Shown here: positions 59,655 through 64,000 of the stretch, piece by piece
Numbering within the stretch: the stretch's first letter is position 1
How the letters are laid out: each line of letters begins with the position of its first letter
The notes under the pieces: model-generated
The model's database searches: none
The model's input: only the letters and a program-made list of their open reading frames with translations
What the model was told of the DNA's origin: nothing
Position numbers and translations under genes: made by a program
Origin: Microterricola gilva
Lineage (GTDB): Bacteria > Actinomycetota > Actinomycetes > Actinomycetales > Microbacteriaceae
Direction: 5' to 3'
Assembly (NCBI RefSeq): GCF_004217495.1
Contig: NZ_SHLC01000001.1
Span: 3,162,001-3,226,000 of the forward strand
DNA: 64,000 nt

Positions 59655-60331
59655 TGACCTCGGCGCCGGCCGCCGGCGTTCCGGGGATCGACATCCCGGA
59701 CCGCCGCGGCCGAACCGGCCTCGACCAGGCCGGCCGCGATCTCAGCGGCAACCCCCGGGTGCGAGTGCGCGATGTGCGCCTGCTCACCTCGAACTGGTTC
59801 GTCACCCGTGCCACGACGATCGACTTCCAGCACAGCGACGGCCATTGGTCGGTCGAGGAGCGGGAGACCTACGACCGCGGTGACGGCGCCTGCATCCTGC
59901 TCTACAACGTGGCCAGGCGCAGCGTGATCCTGAGCAGGCAGTTCCGTTACCCTGCCTACGTCAACGGGCACCCGGACGGCAATCTGATCGAGGCGGCCGC
60001 CGGCCTGCTCGATGACGACGACCCGGAGTCGGCCATCCGGCGCGAGGCCGAGGAGGAGACCGGGCACGCGGTTGGCCCGGTGGAGCGCGTCTTCGAGGTG
60101 TTCATGAGCCCCGGATCCGTCACCGAGCGGGTGCACTTCTTCGCGGCGCCGTACGACGAGAGCACCCGCGCGGGCGCCGGCGGCGGTCTGGCCGGCGAGG
60201 GCGAGGACATCGCCGTGCTCGAGCTCGACTTCGACGAGGCCATGGCGATGGTCGGAACCGACATCGTCGACGCGAAGACGATCATGCTGCTGCAGTGGGC
60301 CGCGCTGTCCGGGCCGTTCGCCACCGTCTGA
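59654..60331 (+). CDS. nudK: Nudix hydrolase, NudK-like (GDP-mannose type)
   Basis: A 225-residue Nudix enzyme whose ATG overlaps the yajQ stop (TGATG). The Nudix box GLLDDDDPESAIRREAEEETGHAVG (about 116-140) is complete. YDRGDGACILLYNVARRSVILSRQFRYPAYVNGHPDGNLIEA and SPGSVTERVHFFAAPYD... MLLQWA closely follow NudK (E. coli YffH), a GDP-mannose/ADP-ribose-type pyrophosphatase. It cleaves nucleoside-diphosphate sugars to NMP plus sugar phosphate. The exact substrate in this species is inferred. Confidence 0.9.
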   Translation: MTSAPAAGVPGIDIPDRRGRTGLDQAGRDLSGNPRVRVRDVRLLTSNWFVTRATTIDFQHSDGHWSVEERETYDRGDGACILLYNVARRSVILSRQFRYPAYVNGHPDGNLIEAAAGLLDDDDPESAIRREAEEETGHAVGPVERVFEVFMSPGSVTERVHFFAAPYDESTRAGAGGGLAGEGEDIAVLELDFDEAMAMVGTDIVDAKTIMLLQWAALSGPFATV

Positions 60332-60344
60332 GCCCGCTAGCCCG

Positions 60345-60444
60345 CTGGTTGAGTAGGCCGTCTACGGCCGTATCGAAACCATCGATCCGCGAAAGGCCGG
60401 CGTCCGCGAGGTCTCGATACGCTCGCTCCTCGCTACTCGACCGG
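60345..60444. repeat. Palindromic repeat cluster at a convergent junction
   Basis: Between convergent nudK and the alpha/beta hydrolase gene are GGTTGAGTAGGC...TATCGAAACC and GAGGTCTCGATACGCTCGCTCCTCGC, ending TACTCGACCGGCG. These are inverted or related copies of the TCGATACG/CTCGACC family. The stretch GCGAGGTCTCGATACGC...ACTCGACCGGCG (about 60407-60442) matches 40542-40582 in the GH13 gene at about 37 of 41 positions. Confidence 0.78.
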
Positions 60445-60464
60445 CGTGCTCTCGCTCGGTGGAG

Positions 60465-61487
60465 CTAGTGCGCGAAGTAGCCGCGCAGCCAGCGGGTGAT
60501 CGCGGCGTACGCGGCCTCGCGCACCGGTTTGGCCGAGAGCATCACGTCGTGGATGGCTCCGTCCAATCGCTCAACCGTCACGCCGGGCGCGAGCTTCAGC
60601 GAGCGCACGGCGATGTCGTCGACGACGAGCACGATGTCGCTCGTCATCATCGCCGGTGACCAGACCAGCGAGATCGTCGAGCGCGCCGACATCAGGGAGA
60701 GCACGGGAGCGCCGACGTCGATGCCGGCCGCGACGGTGCCATGCCCGAACAGCACGGCCTTCAGCCAAGCGGGGTGAGTCGGGAAGCCGCGCTCCGGGCG
60801 CCAGGCCATGTTGTACTCCCATTCCCCGTCGAACTCCTTCGACACCGTGCGGGTGTAGAAGCCCAGGTCAACGTTCGGCAGCTGCGCCAGCGGTGCGACC
60901 TTCGCGCCGAGCACGACGGCCGGGGCGATGACTTCGCGGCCGATTCCCCGCGCCTGGAATTCCAGCCATGGACTGTTCAGCACGAGACCCTGTGCGCGGC
61001 CGGGATGCCGGCCCGCCCAGAGGCTGAGTGTCAGCCCGCCGGTGGAGTGCCCCATCAAGATCAGCGGACGCCGCTTGCCGGCGTTGACGGTGGGCCCTGG
61101 CTTCGGCGCCCCGTGGCCCATGGCTGTGAGCGCGGCCTCGATGTCCTCGTCGTAGATGCTCAGATCGTCGACGAAACCGGGGGTCTGATAGTCACGCAGG
61201 CTGCGGCCGTATTTGCGGAGGTCCAGGGCGTGGAACCGCGCCCCCATACTGCGCCAGTACTCGGCGAGGTGGGTCTGGAAGAAGTAGTCCGACCATCCGT
61301 GCACGTAGAGCACATCGGCGCCATCAGCCGGCAGCGCGCGCAGATCCAACGGGCGGAGAGCGGTGTATCGAACCAGCGTTGCGACGACCTCGCCCTCGAC
61401 GTCTGGCTTGAGCGGCAGCGTCAGCTGCTCGAAGTGCCCGCCCAGAACATCCGGCTTCCAGCGCTCTCCCCCACGGTTTTCGCTCAC
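60465..61487 (-). CDS. Alpha/beta hydrolase (serine aminopeptidase S33-like)
   Basis: A 340-residue hydrolase with the nucleophile elbow LILMGHSTGGLTLSLWAGRHPG (Ser in GHSTGG, about 140), oxyanion strand VLYVHGWSDYFFQTHLAEYW (about 65-85), and DLRKYGRSL. The acid and His near the C-terminus (DDIAVRSLKLAPGVTVERLDGAIHDVMLSA) complete a probable triad. It belongs to the S33-type lysophospholipase/aminopeptidase group; substrate unknown. It lies 47 bp downstream of tadC on the same strand. Confidence 0.9.
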   Translation of the reverse strand: MSENRGGERWKPDVLGGHFEQLTLPLKPDVEGEVVATLVRYTALRPLDLRALPADGADVLYVHGWSDYFFQTHLAEYWRSMGARFHALDLRKYGRSLRDYQTPGFVDDLSIYDEDIEAALTAMGHGAPKPGPTVNAGKRRPLILMGHSTGGLTLSLWAGRHPGRAQGLVLNSPWLEFQARGIGREVIAPAVVLGAKVAPLAQLPNVDLGFYTRTVSKEFDGEWEYNMAWRPERGFPTHPAWLKAVLFGHGTVAAGIDVGAPVLSLMSARSTISLVWSPAMMTSDIVLVVDDIAVRSLKLAPGVTVERLDGAIHDVMLSAKPVREAAYAAITRWLRGYFAH

Positions 61488-61534
61488 AGCCTCACCCTAG
61501 CCCGTTGCTGTGCGAACCCCGTGTGCGGGGCTGC

Positions 61535-62404
61535 TCAGGAGAAGGCGTCGACGATGCTGAGCACGGCGGGTGTCAACAGCACGATGAAGAGCACGGGCAG
61601 AATGCAGAACATCAGTGGGAAGATCACCTTCACCGGTACTTTCATCGCCTGTTCCTCGGCCCGCTGACGGCGGCGCATGCGCATCTCTCCCGCCTGTACC
61701 CGGAGCACTTCGCCGATGGCGATGCCGTAGAGGTCGGCCTGAATCACCGAACGCGTGAAGCGGCGCAGATCGACGGAGGAGGTGCGCGCCGCGAGTGCAT
61801 GATAGGCGTCCACGCGGGAACGCCCGATGCTCATGTCCTGCAGCGTGCGGATCAGCTCCTCGGCGAGCGGGCCGCGACCGGAGTTGCCGGCCTTCAGCAT
61901 GGCGGACTCGAAGCCAAGCCCGGCCTCGACCGAGATGGTCATCTGGTCGAGCGTGTCCGGCAGCGCGTTCTGGATGGCCTGCTGGCGTTCTATCGCCCGG
62001 CTGTAAATGAGGAGGTCTGGCACAAAGAAGCTCAGCACGACGACGAAGAGTCCGACACCGATCCGGAAGGGGTTGGGGTCGAGCCCAACCCACCAGACGG
62101 CGCTCAGCAGGCTCGCCAGAAGCAGGAGCGGCTTGGCGATGAGGATCTTGTCCACCGTCCAGGCAGCCGGGCGGCCGGCGAGCAGGATCTGGCGTTCCAG
62201 CATGCCGATGTACCCACGAGGCGCGAAGTCCTGCAGGCCCTTACGACGGGTGGCGCTTGCAAGACCCGGCGCGGCGGCGGTGACCGAGGGGCCATCCGGG
62301 ATGACGGCCGAGCGCCGGTCGCGCCCACCGACCAGGATCCCGATCAGGGCGCCGAACCCCCCGGCAACGGCCAGGGCTGCGAATACTGCGATGAGAGGAG
62401 GCAT
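61535..62404 (-). CDS. tadC: Tad pilus inner-membrane platform protein TadC
   Basis: A 289-residue type II secretion system F-family protein. The N-terminal helix and the GYIGMLERQILLAGRP segment are followed by IERQQAIQNALPDTLDQMTISVEAGLGFESAMLKAGNSGRGPLAEELIRTLQDMSIGRSR (GspF domain, about 145-205), then two C-terminal helices. It sits 10 bp after tadB. Tad systems assemble Flp pili for attachment. It is the last tad gene before an unrelated hydrolase. Confidence 0.93.
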   Translation of the reverse strand: MPPLIAVFAALAVAGGFGALIGILVGGRDRRSAVIPDGPSVTAAAPGLASATRRKGLQDFAPRGYIGMLERQILLAGRPAAWTVDKILIAKPLLLLASLLSAVWWVGLDPNPFRIGVGLFVVVLSFFVPDLLIYSRAIERQQAIQNALPDTLDQMTISVEAGLGFESAMLKAGNSGRGPLAEELIRTLQDMSIGRSRVDAYHALAARTSSVDLRRFTRSVIQADLYGIAIGEVLRVQAGEMRMRRRQRAEEQAMKVPVKVIFPLMFCILPVLFIVLLTPAVLSIVDAFS

Positions 62405-62414
62405 GGTCGAATCC

Positions 62415-63371
62415 TTAGAACTTCACCTTGACGACGGCCATCATCCACAGCGCCCCGAGGACGAGCAGGATTCCGGCCACCACGAGCGCGATTACGCCGA
62501 TGATGCTGGAGAACAGCCCGGCGAAATAACCCGGCTGGATGAGGAGCAGAAAGGCGAAGACCGCGATCGGCAGCAAGATGAGCACGATCGCCGAGATCTT
62601 GCCCTCGGCAGAGAGAGCCTTCACCTGACGCCGGATTTGATTGCGTTCCCGGATGGTGTGCGCCACCTGATCGAGCACCTCGGCCAGGTTGCCGCCCACC
62701 TCCCGGTTGATCGCGATCGCCTGCGCGACCCACTGGAAGTCATCGCTCCGCATGCGCTCGGCAGTACCCGCAAGGGCATCGCCCAGGTCGCGACCGATTC
62801 GGGTTTCGTTCACGACCCGGGCGAATTCTTCTGCGATCGGCGAATCCGTCTCCTGCGAGACGCCGTCGATCGCGCGCAACAAGCTGTGGCCGGCCCGGAG
62901 ACTTCCGGCCAACAGCGTGAGTGCGTCATCGAGCTGTTCGGCAAAGGCCGTGCGGCGACGGCCGGCGCGCACCCCGAGCAGCAGCTTGGCCCCGAGCAGT
63001 GGGAGCACCGCGAAGGTCAAAAGGAGCGGGATAAGCCACGGTGTGCCGCTGCCAAGCAGCACACCGAGCGCGGCGAACACAACCGACGTGCAGATGACCA
63101 TCAGCACGAAGGACGGTGGCGACATCCGGATGCCTGCTCGTTCGAGTTCGGCAGCACCGAAGAGCGGGTTGGTCCGCTTGCTGATGACCCCGTCGATCGC
63201 CTCGACCGTGCGGTCGGTGACCCGCGAGAGCGTCGACACCTGCACAGCGCCGGGCGCCCGCCGCCGTTCCAGTGCCACCCGTGGCGCGGGTGGCGCGATC
63301 ACGAGAAACACGAGGACCAACAGGGCGATGAGCCCGAGGGCGATCCCGCCGTAGAGCACCAAGGCGTTCAT
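62415..63371 (-). CDS. tadB: Tad pilus inner-membrane platform protein TadB
   Basis: A 318-residue GspF-family protein with N-terminal helices and the domain [70 protein letters not shown] (about 130-205), followed by [49 protein letters not shown]. It overlaps the tadA gene by 4 bp (ATGA). Forms the membrane base of the pilus machine with TadC. Confidence 0.94.
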   Translation of the reverse strand: MNALVLYGGIALGLIALLVLVFLVIAPPAPRVALERRRAPGAVQVSTLSRVTDRTVEAIDGVISKRTNPLFGAAELERAGIRMSPPSFVLMVICTSVVFAALGVLLGSGTPWLIPLLLTFAVLPLLGAKLLLGVRAGRRRTAFAEQLDDALTLLAGSLRAGHSLLRAIDGVSQETDSPIAEEFARVVNETRIGRDLGDALAGTAERMRSDDFQWVAQAIAINREVGGNLAEVLDQVAHTIRERNQIRRQVKALSAEGKISAIVLILLPIAVFAFLLLIQPGYFAGLFSSIIGVIALVVAGILLVLGALWMMAVVKVKF

Positions 63372-64000
63372 CGCACGGCCCCCATGGGAGTAGGGGCGTG
63401 GAACACGCTCGGTGACAGCTCGATTCCTTGGTCGCGGAAGCGGTCCGCGAAGCGCGGTCGCACACCGGTCGCCTCGGCATGCCCGAGGTAGCGACCACCG
63501 GCGTCGACGCCGGCGGCGTAGTCGAAGACGAAGGCGTCCTGCAGGGTGACGATGTCGCCCTCCATGCCTTGCACCTCTGTGACGTGCGTCACACGGCGAG
63601 AGCCGTCCTTCAGGCGCGTCACCTGCACAATCACGTCGATCGCCGATGTGATCTGCTCCCGGATGGCACGGAGCGGGAGATCCATCCCGGCCATCAGCAC
63701 CAGTGTCTCGAGGCGGGCGATGGCGTCGCGCGGAGAGTTCGAGTGCACCGTCGAGAGCGAGCCCTCATGGCCGGTGTTCATGGCCTGAAGCATGTCGAGG
63801 CTCTCACCGCCGCGGCACTCGCCGATCACGATACGGTCTGGCCGCATGCGGAGCGAGTTGCGGACAAGGTCGCGGATGGTGATCTCGCCCTTGCCCTCGA
63901 TGTTCGGCGGCCGCGATTCCAGTCGCACCACGTGCTCCTGTTGCAGCTGGAGCTCGACGGCATCCTCGATCGTCACGATGCGCTCGTCGCTGGGGATGTA
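63368..64000 (-). CDS. tadA: Tad pilus/CpaF-type ATPase, C-terminal part (truncated by window end)
   Basis: The frame is open from 64000 to the stop at 63368-63370, so the N-terminus lies beyond the window. Visible segments: [112 protein letters not shown]. These match CpaF/TadA (Asp and Walker B-like region, His box). Walker A is missing here only because it is outside the window. It powers Flp pilus assembly and precedes tadB by a 4-bp overlap. Confidence 0.95.
   Translation of the reverse strand, partial: YIPSDERIVTIEDAVELQLQQEHVVRLESRPPNIEGKGEITIRDLVRNSLRMRPDRIVIGECRGGESLDMLQAMNTGHEGSLSTVHSNSPRDAIARLETLVLMAGMDLPLRAIREQITSAIDVIVQVTRLKDGSRRVTHVTEVQGMEGDIVTLQDAFVFDYAAGVDAGGRYLGHAEATGVRPRFADRFRDQGIELSPSVFHAPTPMGAVR

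Overview
The window is high-GC chromosomal DNA from an actinobacterium, most likely a member of the Microbacteriaceae. The evidence is the GC content, frequent GTG starts, 1-4 bp start/stop overlaps, a set of actinobacterial genes (DUF1918 protein, paired MaoC hydratases next to murB, Tad pilus genes, PspC-type kinase), and a very frequent GGATGCC/GGCATCC motif. I see no phage, plasmid, CRISPR array or insertion sequence. It reads as chromosomal backbone with sugar and amine catabolic clusters.

Layout. 1-2.6 kb: 3' end of a DyP-type peroxidase gene, a LysE-family exporter and an orphan solute-binding lipoprotein. 2.9-6.6 kb: ABC-2 exporter (ATPase plus permease) with a NarL/LiaR-type two-component system. 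6.7-11 kb: a second two-component system whose kinase carries a PspC domain, divergent from a PspC-domain membrane protein and a small membrane protein. 11.1-14 kb: XRE regulator with a lysine-rich tail, a 40-residue membrane protein, murB and two MaoC hydratases. 14.2-22.8 kb: putrescine/GABA catabolism (APC permease, universal stress protein, putrescine oxidase, semialdehyde dehydrogenase, GABA transaminase) with a divergent PucR regulator. 22.9-29.8 kb: membrane protein, FAD-linked oxidase, SGNH hydrolase, PfkB kinase, DUF1918 protein and CPA1 antiporter. 29.8-39.5 kb: an alpha-galactoside regulon with two GH36-type galactosidases, a six-hairpin glycosidase, an ABC importer and a LacI regulator. 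39.9-40.1 kb: tRNA-Met(CAT) and tRNA-Thr(GGT). 40.2-48.1 kb: a maltodextrin regulon with two GH13 enzymes and MalEFG. 48.3-54.5 kb: M23 peptidase, GNAT, inositol monophosphatase-like enzyme, qorB with a HxlR regulator, and two TetR regulators. 54.6-57.4 kb: an MFS transporter plus GH1 beta-glycosidase pair under a textbook TetR operator. 57.6-60.3 kb: small membrane protein, tRNA-Tyr, LacI regulator, YajQ and NudK. 60.5 kb to the end: alpha/beta hydrolase, then tadC, tadB and part of tadA/cpaF.

The clearest regulatory DNA is the TetR palindrome between -35 and -10 of the MFS/GH1 promoter, a set of LacI-type operators before the maltodextrin genes, and an inverted-repeat-rich divergent promoter in the alpha-galactoside regulon. 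Most convergent gene junctions carry a long dedicated stem-loop or a palindromic repeat. One repeat of the same family lies inside a GH13 coding sequence. No wholly new multi-gene system is proven. The best leads are the window-wide GGATGCC motif, the repeat-in-gene, the kinase and exporter coding-repeat tails, the PspC signalling cassette, the XRE/small-protein pair and the tRNA-Tyr remnant.
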